Shown here: positions 1 to 7,841 of the stretch, piece by piece
Position numbering within the stretch: position 1 is the first letter of the stretch
How the letters are laid out: each line of letters opens with the position of its first letter
From: Geodermatophilus siccatus
GTDB taxonomy: Bacteria > Actinomycetota > Actinomycetes > Mycobacteriales > Geodermatophilaceae
DNA length: 64,000 nucleotides
Direction of reading: 5' to 3'
NCBI RefSeq assembly: GCF_900103785.1
Contig: NZ_FNHE01000004.1
Coordinates: forward strand, 372,001 to 436,000
The notes under the pieces: model-generated
Told to the model about the DNA's origin: nothing
The model's input: only the letters and a program-made list of their open reading frames with translations
The model's database searches: none
Program-made: the position numbers and the translations under genes

Positions 1-158
1 AGGACGACGGCGACCAGGTTGGCCAGCACGAAGCGCAGCACCACCCGGCCCACCGACGGGGACGCCGGCCGGGGGCGGGTGCCGGCCGCGCCGTCGCCGA
101 GCACCACCCACCCCGGGTCCACCGCGGGCGCGACGACCGTCGTCGGCTCCGTCGCCAT
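1..158 (-). CDS. N-terminal fragment of a membrane protein, cut by window edge
   Basis: The gene runs leftward off the window; only the first 52 codons are present. The ATG at 158 follows a purine-rich GAGCGGGGG a few bases upstream. The visible peptide begins MATEPTTVVAP, continues as a polar Pro/Gly/Arg-rich stretch, and from about residue 39 becomes hydrophobic (VLRFVLANLVAVV), which looks like the entry to a first transmembrane helix. A short charged N-terminus before a membrane helix is common in sensor histidine kinases, but no diagnostic motif is visible, so the family stays open. That this is a real gene start is fairly safe; the function is unknown. Confidence 0.5.
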   Translation of the reverse strand, partial: MATEPTTVVAPAVDPGWVVLGDGAAGTRPRPASPSVGRVVLRFVLANLVAVV

Positions 159-286
159 CGCACCCCCGCTCGGCGCAGGCGTGGCACGGGCCTGCGGGGG
201 AGTTGTGCCATCCCGCGGTGGCGGCGCGCAAGGCACCGGTCGGCGGGGTGCCCCGGACGGGGGGACGGCGGAGCGGACCGCGGGCC

Positions 287-841
287 TCACCGCAGGACCC
301 GGAGCCACACCCGCCGCAGCAGGCGGCCGTCGCGATCCGGAGCGGCGGTGTCCGCCGGGCAGGCGCCGTCCGCGGCGGACCGGCTGCGGGCCAGGACGGA
401 CTCGAGGGTCTGGGCCAGCACCGTCGGGGTGCCCGGCGGCACGACGGTGCCGGCGTCGAGCAGGTCGGGGCGCGACGCGAGCGGCGTGGCCACCACGGGG
501 CGGGCGCTGGCCAGCGCCTGGGCCAGGGCCACCTCCGCGGTCGGCGCCACGCCGGTGTCGTCCCGGTGCGGCAGCACGAGGACCGCGCAGCCGTGCACCG
601 CGGCCCGGACCGCCGACGCGGTCGGCCGGCCGCGGAAGTGCACCCGATCGGCGATGCCGAGGTAGGCCGCCTGGTCGTGCAGCACCCGCGACAGCGGTCC
701 GGTGCCGAGGACCTCCACGGACAGCTCCGGGTGGTCGCCGGCGAGCATGCCGAACGCCGTCAGCAGGGTGTCGACCCCACCGGTGGGCACGAGCGGCGCC
801 ACGCACAGCAGCCGGCGCGGTGCGACGGGACCCGTCGCCAT
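287..841 (-). CDS. Half-length GT4-like glycosyltransferase, C-terminal domain only
   Basis: 184 residues that match only the second Rossmann domain of GT-B family 4 glycosyltransferases: an RRLLCVAPLVPTGGVDTLL beginning, then VEVLGTGPLSRVL, VHFRGR, and ALASARPVVATPLASRPDLL. Complete family members are about 350-420 residues with an N-terminal acceptor-binding domain. The start is firm: GGGAGGGGGAGG lies directly upstream of the ATG and an in-frame TGA sits nine codons before it, so the missing half is not simply unannotated. In the donor-binding EX7E region the second Glu is Gln (AQALA) and the first aligns with Pro, so activity is doubtful. It may be a pseudo-enzyme, a subunit needing a partner, or a decaying gene. 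It lies downstream of the cupin gene on the same strand but is separated from it by a hairpin. Confidence 0.75.
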   Translation of the reverse strand: MATGPVAPRRLLCVAPLVPTGGVDTLLTAFGMLAGDHPELSVEVLGTGPLSRVLHDQAAYLGIADRVHFRGRPTASAVRAAVHGCAVLVLPHRDDTGVAPTAEVALAQALASARPVVATPLASRPDLLDAGTVVPPGTPTVLAQTLESVLARSRSAADGACPADTAAPDRDGRLLRRVWLRVLR

Positions 842-947
842 GGCCTCCCCCTCCCGGTCGGGACGGGGTCACTGCACCAGCGCGCCGGTCGGTGCCGCAC
901 CTGGACGGGGGTCGTACGACTCCTCCGGCCCGGGCGGTGGAGCCGGA

Positions 948-981
948 CCGGGTGGGGGGCCCGGCGCACCCCCCACCCCGG
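948..981 (-). terminator. G/C hairpin after the cupin gene
   Basis: CCGGGTGGGGGG (948-959) faces CCCCCCACCCCGG (969-981), giving a stem of about 12 pairs with one bulge and a short loop. It lies immediately past the stop of the cupin gene and before the glycosyltransferase start. There is no T-run, which is usual for intrinsic terminators in GC-rich actinobacteria. The position fits termination; function is inferred. Confidence 0.5.
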
Positions 982-984
982 CGC

Positions 985-1386
985 TCACCCGGTCGGCGGC
1001 TCGTCCTCGCCGGACTCCTCGGCCGCGTCGGCCTCCTCCTTGGTGCGGTGCACCGCGCCGTCGGCGTGCTCCGGCGGGCCGTAGACGGTGTAGAGGACCA
1101 GCGGGTTCGGGCCGGTGTTGACGAAGTTGTGCTTCGTGCCGGCGGGGACGACGACGAGGTCGCCCTGCGCCACCTGCTTCTTGCTGCCCGAGATCCGCGC
1201 CTCCCCGGTGCCGCTGACGAAGGTGAGGATCTGGTCGATGTCCTCGTGCACCTCCTCGCCGATCTCACCGCCCGGCGGGATGGTCATGATGACCAACTGG
1301 GTGTTCTTGCCGGTCCACAGCACGCGGCGGAAGTCGTCGTACTTCTCCGCCTCGGTCGCGATGGTGTAGTGGATGACGGACGCCAT
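985..1386 (-). CDS. Small cupin-domain protein
   Basis: 133 residues forming a single double-stranded beta-helix. Cupin motif 1 is GGEIGEEVHEDIDQILTFVSG, with one His (VHED) and the conserved Gly; motif 2 is GDLVVVPAGTKHNFVNTG with the PxG...H...N pattern. Together these give a reduced His/Asp/His metal site. Such stand-alone cupins act as small metal-dependent isomerases or dioxygenases, or as binding proteins; the substrate cannot be told. I chose ATG 1386 (MASVIHYT) because GAGAGGAG precedes it by 7 bases and the family begins there; an upstream start at 1485 would add a low-complexity Arg/Pro tail. The C-terminus is acidic (EEADAAEESGEDE). Confidence 0.8.
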   Translation of the reverse strand: MASVIHYTIATEAEKYDDFRRVLWTGKNTQLVIMTIPPGGEIGEEVHEDIDQILTFVSGTGEARISGSKKQVAQGDLVVVPAGTKHNFVNTGPNPLVLYTVYGPPEHADGAVHRTKEEADAAEESGEDEPPTG

Positions 1387-1526
1387 CGAGGGCTCCTCTC
1401 GTCGGTCGGGCACGGGTCGGTGCAGCCGCGGCCCGGACGGGCCCGGCGGACGACGTCCCTCCTGCCCTCCGTCCGCGCTGCTCATTCCTGCGTCCCCCCA
1501 CCCGCCGACGGGCCCCGGGTCCCACC

Positions 1527-1580
1527 GGCCCCCTCGCAGGGTCCGGCCGCGAGCCTGCGAGCGGCGGGGGAAGGGGGTCC
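1527..1580. repeat. 54-bp palindromic repeat element, copy A
   Basis: Copy A of a four-copy family (others at 3750, 21268, 58041). The core GAGCCTGCGAG is flanked by an inner stem (GGCCGC/GCGGC) and an outer stem CCCCCT/AGGGGG, ending in GGTCC. It begins 5 bases past the TetR gene's stop codon (minus strand), exactly where a terminator would be. The outer stem sequence differs from copies C and D but still pairs. Confidence 0.8.
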
Positions 1581-1584
1581 TCCC

Positions 1585-2217
1585 TCAGCCGCGGCGCTCG
1601 AACAGGCCGACCAGGACGGCCGCGGCGACGTCGGCGTCCTCGGTGAGCCGGGCGGCCTGGCCGCGCTCGACGCGGGCGAGCATGAGCTCGTGGATGCCGC
1701 CGACCGCGGCGAGCACCAGGTCCGGTCCGACCGGGCGGACCTCGTCGGGGAAGCGGGCGACCAGGTCGTCGGCGGTCTCGCACAGCAGGGTCACGTAGCG
1801 GTCGAGGACGTCGCGGCGCAGCGCCAGCCCGCTGCGGCCGGCGGCCTGCACCTCCACCAGCACCGCCCAGGCGGCCTCCGGGCCGGAGGCGAGGGCGGAG
1901 AGCAGCGCCGAGACGGTGGCGTGCAGCCGGTCGCGCCACGGCAGCCCCGCCGCGGCGCCCTCCTGCTGGGTCCGGCGCAGCTCGGCGAGGACCTTGTCCG
2001 TGGCCCGGGAGACCAGCTCGAGGAGGCAGTCCTCCTTGTCGCGGAAGTGGGCGTACAGCACGGTCTTCGACACCCGGGCCACCCGCGCGATGTCGGCGAC
2101 GGTCGTGGCGCGGTAGCCCTTCTCGGCCATGCAGGTGGCCAGGGCGCCGAGGATCCGGCCGCGGCGCTGGGCGTCGTCCACGGTCGGGTCGTCGCCGAGC
2201 TCGACGAGACCCCCCAC
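1585..2217 (-). CDS. TetR-family transcriptional regulator
   Basis: 210 residues. The N-terminal DNA-binding domain (about 17-65) shows the typical TetR helix-turn-helix, ILGALATCMAEKGYRATTVADIARVARVSKTVLYAHFRDKE, followed by an all-helical ligand-binding/dimer domain. No Shine-Dalgarno is visible before the GTG at 2217, but TACAGT (2230-2225 on the minus strand) ends 7 bases before it, which fits leaderless transcription from a TANNNT -10 box. It is divergent from the MFS transporter at 2371, and the 153-bp gap would hold operators for both. The simplest reading is that it controls that exporter. The inducer is unknown. Confidence 0.85.
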   Translation of the reverse strand: MGGLVELGDDPTVDDAQRRGRILGALATCMAEKGYRATTVADIARVARVSKTVLYAHFRDKEDCLLELVSRATDKVLAELRRTQQEGAAAGLPWRDRLHATVSALLSALASGPEAAWAVLVEVQAAGRSGLALRRDVLDRYVTLLCETADDLVARFPDEVRPVGPDLVLAAVGGIHELMLARVERGQAARLTEDADVAAAVLVGLFERRG

Positions 2218-2370
2218 GCGCGGGACTGTATCGGCCCTGGCCGGTGCGGGCCCCGCGCCGACGTCCGGTGTCCGGCGTGCGGCGTGTCCGGACCGGGCAC
2301 ACCGGCACGGTGACAGACCTCACCGGGCGGACCGGGAAGAGACGGCGGCGCTCGCGGCGTCCTCCCTGAG

Positions 2371-3702
2371 GTGACGACGCCGACCGCTCCCCGACCGACC
2401 GCCCGCGCCTACGCGGTGTGGCTCGTCGCGCTGGCCGCGTACACCGTCGCGGTCTTCCACCGGGCCTCCCTCGGCGTGGCCGGGGTCGAGGCCCAGGAGC
2501 GCTTCTCCGCCGGCGCCTCGGCCGTCTCGCTGTTCCTCGTGCTGCAGCTGGTCGTCTACGCCGCGATGCAGGTGCCGGTGGGAGTGGCGCTGGACCGCTT
2601 CGGCTCGCGCCGGCTCATCCTGGCCGGCGCGCTCACCATGGCCGCCGGTCAGGCGATCCTGGCGGTGGCCGGCGACGTGCCGACGGCGATCGCGGCGCGG
2701 GTGCTCGTCGGCGCCGGCGACGCCATGACCTTCGTCAGCGTGCTGCGGGTGGTCGGGTTCTGGTTCCCCGGCCGGACCATCCCGCTGATCACCCAGCTCA
2801 CCGGCATCCTCGGCCAGTTCGGGCAGATCGTCGCGGCCTACCCGCTGGTCGCGCTGCTGCACTCGACGTCCTGGGAGGGCACCTTCCTCGGCGCGGCGGC
2901 GGTGAGCGTGCTCGTCGCCGTCCTCGTGGTCGTGGCGCTGCGCGACGCGCCGCCCGGCACCGACGTGGCCGCTCCGGCCGGGCTCGCCGAGGTGCGGCGC
3001 AGCCTGGCGCTGACCTGGCGGGAGCCGGGGACCCGCATCGGCCTCTACACGCACCTGGTCACCCAGTTCTCCGGCACCGTCTTCGCGCTGCTGTGGGGCT
3101 ACCCGTTCCTGGTGCTCGGCCAGGGCCTGAGCCCGACGACCGCCGCCGGGCTGCTCACCCTGCTCGTGGTCGTGGGCATCATCGTCGGACCGCTGTTCGG
3201 CCGGCTGTGCGGCCGCTGGCCGCTGCGCCGCTCGTCGCTGGTGTTCGGCATCCTGGCCGCGACCGCCGCGATCTGGACCGTCGTGCTGCTGTGGCCCGGT
3301 CGCGCGCCGCTGCCGCTCCTGGTGCTGCTGGTGGTCGTCCTGGGCACCAACGGTCCCGGCTCGATGATCGGCTTCGACTTCGCCCGCACCTGGAACCCCG
3401 CCGAGCGGCAGGGCAGCGCCAGCGGCGTGGTCAACGTCGGCGGTTTCGTCGCCTCGCTGCTCACCGTCCTGGCCGTGGGCGCGGTGCTCGACCTGCTCAC
3501 CCCGGGCGGTTCGACCGACTACTCGCTGGACGCCTTCCGCGCCGCGTTCGCCGTCCAGTACGTGTTCTGGGCGATCGGCCTCGTCGGCGTGGTCCGGCAC
3601 CGGCGGCAGCTGCGCGCGCGGCTGGCCCGCGACGGCGTCGTCCTCGCGCCGCTGGTCGCCGCCGTCAGCGCCCGGCTGCGGGGGCGCTCCGCCTACCGCT
3701 GA
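2371..3702 (+). CDS. MFS transporter
   Basis: 443 residues with about 12 hydrophobic segments. The loop 2-3 signature region reads VGVALDRFGSRRLILAG, a good match to the major facilitator motif G-x-x-x-D-R-x-G-R-R. The protein starts with a short polar tail and ends in an Arg-rich tail. The GTG at 2371 has no strong ribosome site, but there is no better start upstream. The divergent TetR gene (1585-2217) is its likely regulator, which is the usual arrangement for drug or metabolite exporters. Substrate is not predictable from what is visible; the general fold resembles the NarK/NNP-like and sugar-phosphate-like groups rather than 14-helix drug exporters. Confidence 0.85.
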   Translation: MTTPTAPRPTARAYAVWLVALAAYTVAVFHRASLGVAGVEAQERFSAGASAVSLFLVLQLVVYAAMQVPVGVALDRFGSRRLILAGALTMAAGQAILAVAGDVPTAIAARVLVGAGDAMTFVSVLRVVGFWFPGRTIPLITQLTGILGQFGQIVAAYPLVALLHSTSWEGTFLGAAAVSVLVAVLVVVALRDAPPGTDVAAPAGLAEVRRSLALTWREPGTRIGLYTHLVTQFSGTVFALLWGYPFLVLGQGLSPTTAAGLLTLLVVVGIIVGPLFGRLCGRWPLRRSSLVFGILAATAAIWTVVLLWPGRAPLPLLVLLVVVLGTNGPGSMIGFDFARTWNPAERQGSASGVVNVGGFVASLLTVLAVGAVLDLLTPGGSTDYSLDAFRAAFAVQYVFWAIGLVGVVRHRRQLRARLARDGVVLAPLVAAVSARLRGRSAYR

Positions 3703-3714
3703 CCGGAGGACCAG

Positions 3715-3741
3715 CCCCCCACGCCTCGCAGGCTCGGCGGG
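3715..3741. repeat. Inverted half-copy of the 54-bp element
   Basis: The sequence CGCCTCGCAGGCTCGGCGGG is nearly the reverse complement of the inner half of the element that follows (CCCGCCGCGAGCCTGCGAGGCG in copy B). Half-copy and full copy therefore face each other and could fold into one long hairpin directly after the MFS stop codon at 3702. Confidence 0.6.
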
Positions 3742-3749
3742 CCGCTGAC

Positions 3750-3804
3750 GGCCCCCGTGCAGGGGCCCGCCGCGAGCCTGCGAGGCGGGGGGGCAAGGGG
3801 GTCC
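3750..3804. repeat. 54-bp palindromic repeat element, copy B
   Basis: Second full copy: GGCCCCC arm, core CCGCCGCGAGCCTGCGAGG, then AAGGGGGTCC. It lies 47 bases downstream of the MFS stop codon and is preceded by an inverted half-copy at 3715-3741. The outer CCCCC/GGGGG pairing is intact. Confidence 0.8.
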
Positions 3805-3948
3805 TTCTCACGCCGCGTGGCCGATCCGGCACGCAGGTGGCGGACACCACCGTCGCGCCTCCTCGCCAGGCGCGCGGCCGCCCACCCGGTCCCCGCGGTC
3901 TGGCAGCGTCCGGCCCTCGGCAGGAACGGGGACGCAGGGAGGGGCGCG

Positions 3949-4584
3949 GTGTTCCGACGCAACGAGGTCCCGGCCGGTGGCGGGTCCGAGTCCGGGAGGC
4001 CGCCGTCCCCCGGGACGGCCCCCGCACCCTCCGGGCAGCTCGACGCCCTGCTCGAACCGCGACCGGTCTTCCGGGCCGCGCTGCGCGGCTACGACCGGCT
4101 GCAGGTCGACAACTACGTCGCCTGGGCCGAGACCGAGCTGCTCGCCGTCCGGCGGGCCAACGACGACCTGCTGACGCGCTACGGCGCCTGCTCGGCGGAG
4201 CTGGAGATCTCCCGCCGGCTGCTGGCCTGCTCCCCGGCCGGTCGCGAGCAGGTGCGCACCTCCGAGCGGGTCGGGGAGATCCTGCGGCTGGCCGCGGACG
4301 AGGCCGCCCGGCTGACCGAGGCCGGCGCCGCGGACGCCGACCGGATCCGCGGGGTCGCGCGGGCCGAGGCCGACGCGCTGCTGCGGCGGGCCCGCGAGGT
4401 CCGCGACGGCGCCGTCGCCGACTGCGAGCGCATGCGGGCGGAGGCCGAGGAGGCCCGGGCGGCCGCGGAGGAGGAGCTGGCGCAGGCGCACGCCGAGGTC
4501 CGCCGGCTGACCGCGCAGCTCGACGAGGTGCTGCAGGCCCTGGCAGGGGAGGAGCAACCCGCCCGCGCGCCGCTGGCCGGGTGA
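3949..4584 (+). CDS. DivIVA-like coiled-coil protein
   Basis: 211 residues. After a Pro/Gly/Ser-rich N-terminal linker, residues about 38-75 (PVFRAALRGYDRLQVDNYV AWAE) resemble the N-terminal DivIVA/Wag31 membrane-curvature module with its F...RGYD..QVD pattern. The rest is a long Ala/Glu/Arg coiled coil with heptads ending in a Leu-rich segment. DivIVA-like proteins sit at poles and septa in actinobacteria and organise cell-wall growth; this is shorter than Wag31 and is probably an accessory member. I chose GTG 3949 because GGGAGGGG lies just upstream; earlier starts would translate the preceding repeat element. Monocistronic, followed by the gluconate genes. Confidence 0.7.
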   Translation: MFRRNEVPAGGGSESGRPPSPGTAPAPSGQLDALLEPRPVFRAALRGYDRLQVDNYVAWAETELLAVRRANDDLLTRYGACSAELEISRRLLACSPAGREQVRTSERVGEILRLAADEAARLTEAGAADADRIRGVARAEADALLRRAREVRDGAVADCERMRAEAEEARAAAEEELAQAHAEVRRLTAQLDEVLQALAGEEQPARAPLAG

Positions 4585-4630
4585 GCCGCTAGCGTCGGGC
4601 CCGACCGCCAGACCCCAGCGGGAGGTGCGC

Positions 4631-6178
4631 GTGGACGTCGTCGTCGGGCTCGACTCGGGGACGACGGCGACGAAGGCGGTGACCGCGGGTGTCGACGCCC
4701 GCGTCCGCGACCTGGTGAGCGTCGGCTACCCGCTGCTGGTGCCGGGCCCCGGCCGCGCCGAGCTCGACGCCGGCCGGCTGCAGCGGGCCGCGATCGAGGC
4801 GCTCACGGCCATCGCCGGGCACGCCCGCGAGCGCGGCGACCGGGTCGTCGGGATCGCGCTGTCGGCCGCCATGCACGGGGTGGTGCCGATGGACGGCGAC
4901 GGCGCGCCGCTGGGGCCGCTGGTCACCTGGGCCGACGCCCGGGCCACCGAGTGGGCGCGGGCGCTGCACGCCGACGGGCGCGCCCCCGCCCTGCACGCCC
5001 GGACCGGCACGCCGGTGCACGCGATGTCGCCGCTGGTGAAGCTGTCCTGGGAGCGGGCGCAGGACGGCGGACGGGTGGGCGCGACACCGCGGTGGGGCGG
5101 GGTCAAGGAGCTCGTCCTCGCGGCGCTGTGCGGCGGCCCGCAGGTGGTCGACCGCTCGTGCGCCTCGGCGACCGGGATGTACGACATCCGCGCCGGCCGG
5201 TGGGACGACGAGGCGCTGGACATCGCCGGCGTGCGGGCCGACCAGCTCGGCGAGGTGCTGCCCACGACCGCGGTGCTGCCCGCCCTGCGCGCCGACGTGG
5301 CCACCGCGGCCGGGCTGCCCGCCGACACCCCGGTCGTCGTCGGGGCCTCGGACGGGGTGCTGGCCAACCTCGGCGTGGGCGCGGTGCGCCCGGAGGTCGC
5401 CGCGGTCTCGCTGGGCACCAGCGGCGCGATGCGGGTCGTCGTCCCCACGCCCCGGGTGGACCCCGGCCGCCGGCTGTTCTGCTACGCCCTCACCGACGAG
5501 CACTGGGTGCTCGGGGGAGCGGTGAACAACGGCGGGTCGGTGGTGCGCTGGGCCTCCATCGCCCTGGCCGTCGAGCCCGGGGAGCACGAGCCGCAGGGCG
5601 AGGAGGCCGACGCGCTCGACGCCCGGCTGCTCGAGGAGGCGGCAGACGTCCCCGCCGGGAGCGCCGGGCTGCTGTGCCTGCCCTACCTGCTCGGCGAGCG
5701 GGCGCCGTGGTGGCGCTCGGGCCTGCGCGGGGCCTACCTGGGGCTGCGCCGGGAGCACCGCCGGCCGCACCTCGTCCGGGCCGCGGTGGAGGGCGTCTGC
5801 CAGCAGCTGGCGCTGGTGCACGACGCGTTCGCCGCGAGCGACGCCCCGGTGCGGGAGGTGCGCGCCACCGGGGGAGCGGTGGCCTCGCCGCTGTGGGTGC
5901 GCACGCTCGCCGCCGCCCTCGACCTGCCGGTGCGGGTCGCCGACTCACCGGAGGGCACCGCCCTGGGCGCCTGCCTGCTCGGGCTGCACGCGCTCGGCGC
6001 GCTGCCCGACCTCGACGCCGCGACCGCGCTGGTGACCGTGCACGACCCGGTCGAGCCGGACCCGGCCGACGCCGCGGTCTACCGCGAGCTGCGGCCGCTG
6101 GTGGAGCGCTCCACCGACGCGCTGACCGACGTCCTGACCGCGCTGGACGCCCTCGACGACCCGCCCCACCCCGTCTGA
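4631..6178 (+). CDS. gntK: Gluconokinase, FGGY family
   Basis: 515 residues of the FGGY carbohydrate kinase fold: ATP-phosphate loop 1 at the N-terminus (VVGLDSGTTATKA), VTWADARATEW in the substrate region, the second phosphate loop VSLGTSGAMRVVV, and the C-terminal ATGGAVASPLWV adenosine motif. It would phosphorylate D-gluconate to 6-phosphogluconate in the cytoplasm. The assignment as gluconokinase rather than xylulokinase or glycerol kinase rests partly on the GntP-type permease 31 bp downstream. GTG 4631 is preferred over GTG 4625, because GGGAGG (4619-4624) is then six bases away. No GntR-type regulator is adjacent. Confidence 0.85.
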   Translation: MDVVVGLDSGTTATKAVTAGVDARVRDLVSVGYPLLVPGPGRAELDAGRLQRAAIEALTAIAGHARERGDRVVGIALSAAMHGVVPMDGDGAPLGPLVTWADARATEWARALHADGRAPALHARTGTPVHAMSPLVKLSWERAQDGGRVGATPRWGGVKELVLAALCGGPQVVDRSCASATGMYDIRAGRWDDEALDIAGVRADQLGEVLPTTAVLPALRADVATAAGLPADTPVVVGASDGVLANLGVGAVRPEVAAVSLGTSGAMRVVVPTPRVDPGRRLFCYALTDEHWVLGGAVNNGGSVVRWASIALAVEPGEHEPQGEEADALDARLLEEAADVPAGSAGLLCLPYLLGERAPWWRSGLRGAYLGLRREHRRPHLVRAAVEGVCQQLALVHDAFAASDAPVREVRATGGAVASPLWVRTLAAALDLPVRVADSPEGTALGACLLGLHALGALPDLDAATALVTVHDPVEPDPADAAVYRELRPLVERSTDALTDVLTALDALDDPPHPV

Positions 6179-6209
6179 CCCGCCGTCCGATCCCCACGAG
6201 GAGGAACCC

Positions 6210-7673
6210 GTGCCCGAGGTCGAACCGGCGTTCGGTGCCGGCCCGCTGCTGCTCATCGCGGCCGCCGCGGTCGGCGTCCTGCTGTTCCTGATCATGAAGC
6301 TCAAGCTGCACGCGTTCCTCGCGCTGGTGCTGGTCAGCCTGCTCACCGCGCTGGCCACCCGGATCCCGCTCGAGGACGTCGTCACCACGCTGACCGGCGG
6401 CTTCGGCACGACCCTGGCCAGCGTCGCGCTGCTGGTCGGGCTGGGCGCGATGCTCGGCCGGCTGCTCGAGCACAGCGGTGGCGCGCAGGTGCTCGCCGAC
6501 AGCCTGATCGGCCGGTTCGGGGAGAAGCGGGCGCCGCTGGCCCTCGGCGTGGCCGCGCTGCTGTTCGGCTTCCCCATCTTCTTCGACGCCGGGCTGGTCG
6601 TCTTCCTGCCGATCGTCTTCACGGTCGCCCGCCGGCTGGGCGGGTCGCTGCTGACCTACGGGCTGCCCACCGCCGGTGCCTTCGCGGTGATGCACGCCTT
6701 CGTGCCGCCGCACCCGGGGCCGGTCGCGGCCGCCGAGCTGGTCGGCGCCGACATCGGCCTGGTGCTGGTGTTCGGCCTGGTCGTCGGCCTGCCGACCTGG
6801 TACCTCGGCGGCTACCTGTTCGGCCTGTGGGCCGGCCGCCGCTACGACGTCGCGGTGCCGCACATCCTCGACGACGACGCTGTGCGGACGGCCGACGACG
6901 AACCCGACCCCTCGGTGGAGGGCACCTCGCCGGGCATCGCGTCGACCGGCGGGCGGGCCACGGAGACCGCGACCCGGCCGGCGCCGCCGCGCTTCGGCAC
7001 GGTCGTCGGCATCCTGCTGCTGCCACTGGTGCTCATCTTCCTCAACACCGGGCTCTCCACGCTGGCCAGCGCGGGCGCGGTGGCCGAGGACTCGTTCCTG
7101 GTGCGCGCCGGTCAGCTGCTCGGCGCCACCCCGGTGGCCCTGCTCATCACCGTGCTCGTGGCGATGGTCGTGCTCGGCGTGCGCCGCGGGGAGAGCGGCG
7201 CCCAGGTCGAGTCGATCGTCAACAGCGCCCTGGGACCGGTGTGCGCGATCATCCTGATCACCGGCGCCGGCGGCATGTTCGGCGGCGTGCTGCGGGCCAG
7301 CGGCATCGGCCAGGCGTTGGCCGACGTCCTCGGGGACATCGGGCTGCCGGTCATCGTGGCGGCGTTCGTCATCTCGGTGCTGCTGCGGGTGGCGCAGGGG
7401 TCGGCGACGGTCGCGCTGACCACCGCCGCCGGGCTGATGGCGCCGGTGGTCGAGGCGACCGAGGGGCTCTCGCAGGTCGACCTGGCACTCGTCGTCATCG
7501 CGATCGCCGGTGGGGCGACGGTGCTGTCGCACGTCAACGACTCCGGCTTCTGGCTGGTCAGCCGTTTCTTCCGGATGGACGAGAAGACGACGCTGAAGAC
7601 CTGGACGGTCATGGAGACCCTGCTGGGCACCATCGGTTTCCTCATCGCGCTGGTGCTGAGCCTGTTCCTGTGA
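6210..7673 (+). CDS. gntP: GntP-family gluconate:proton symporter
   Basis: 487 residues, 12 or more hydrophobic segments. Diagnostic GntP stretches include GFGTTLASVALLVGLGAMLGRLLEHSGGAQ, FGFPIFFDAGLVVFLPI, HAFVPPHPGPVAAAELVGAD and the C-terminal VNDSGFWLVSRFFRM. It imports gluconate or a related sugar acid for the kinase directly upstream. There is a long hydrophilic cytoplasmic loop at about residues 220-265 rich in Asp, Thr and Pro. GTG 6210 has GAGGAGGA just upstream. The 31-bp spacing from gntK makes a two-gene operon, ended by the inverted repeat at 7697. Confidence 0.9.
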   Translation: MPEVEPAFGAGPLLLIAAAAVGVLLFLIMKLKLHAFLALVLVSLLTALATRIPLEDVVTTLTGGFGTTLASVALLVGLGAMLGRLLEHSGGAQVLADSLIGRFGEKRAPLALGVAALLFGFPIFFDAGLVVFLPIVFTVARRLGGSLLTYGLPTAGAFAVMHAFVPPHPGPVAAAELVGADIGLVLVFGLVVGLPTWYLGGYLFGLWAGRRYDVAVPHILDDDAVRTADDEPDPSVEGTSPGIASTGGRATETATRPAPPRFGTVVGILLLPLVLIFLNTGLSTLASAGAVAEDSFLVRAGQLLGATPVALLITVLVAMVVLGVRRGESGAQVESIVNSALGPVCAIILITGAGGMFGGVLRASGIGQALADVLGDIGLPVIVAAFVISVLLRVAQGSATVALTTAAGLMAPVVEATEGLSQVDLALVVIAIAGGATVLSHVNDSGFWLVSRFFRMDEKTTLKTWTVMETLLGTIGFLIALVLSLFL

Positions 7674-7696
7674 GCCGGTCCCTCTCGCCCGCCGCC

Positions 7697-7752
7697 GATC
7701 GTGGCGCGGTGACCACCGCTGGGTCGCCAGGAGTGGTCACGGCGCCGTGATC
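7697..7752. terminator. Hairpin of the GATCACGGCGCC family, copy 1
   Basis: Imperfect inverted repeat with 20-nt arms: GATCGTGGCGCGGTGACCAC (7697-7716) faces GTGGTCACGGCGCCGTGATC (7733-7752). It lies 24 bp after the gntP stop codon. The right arm is almost the same sequence as both arms of the hairpin at 12989-13044, so these are two members of one hairpin family. Confidence 0.6.
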
Positions 7753-7841
7753 GCGACCGAGGACGGAGGTCGGTGACGCCGGGCGCAGACCCCGCGGCGA
7801 CGGGACCGCCGCAACCGGGGCCGCGGTGGCATCGTGGCGCG

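Noticed and set aside
7773-7841. Longer N-terminus of the glutamate-synthase-like protein from GTG 7773
   Set aside because: The GGAGG is only three bases from this GTG and the added residues are Pro/Gly-rich; the family begins at about ATG 7842. Kept as an alternative.
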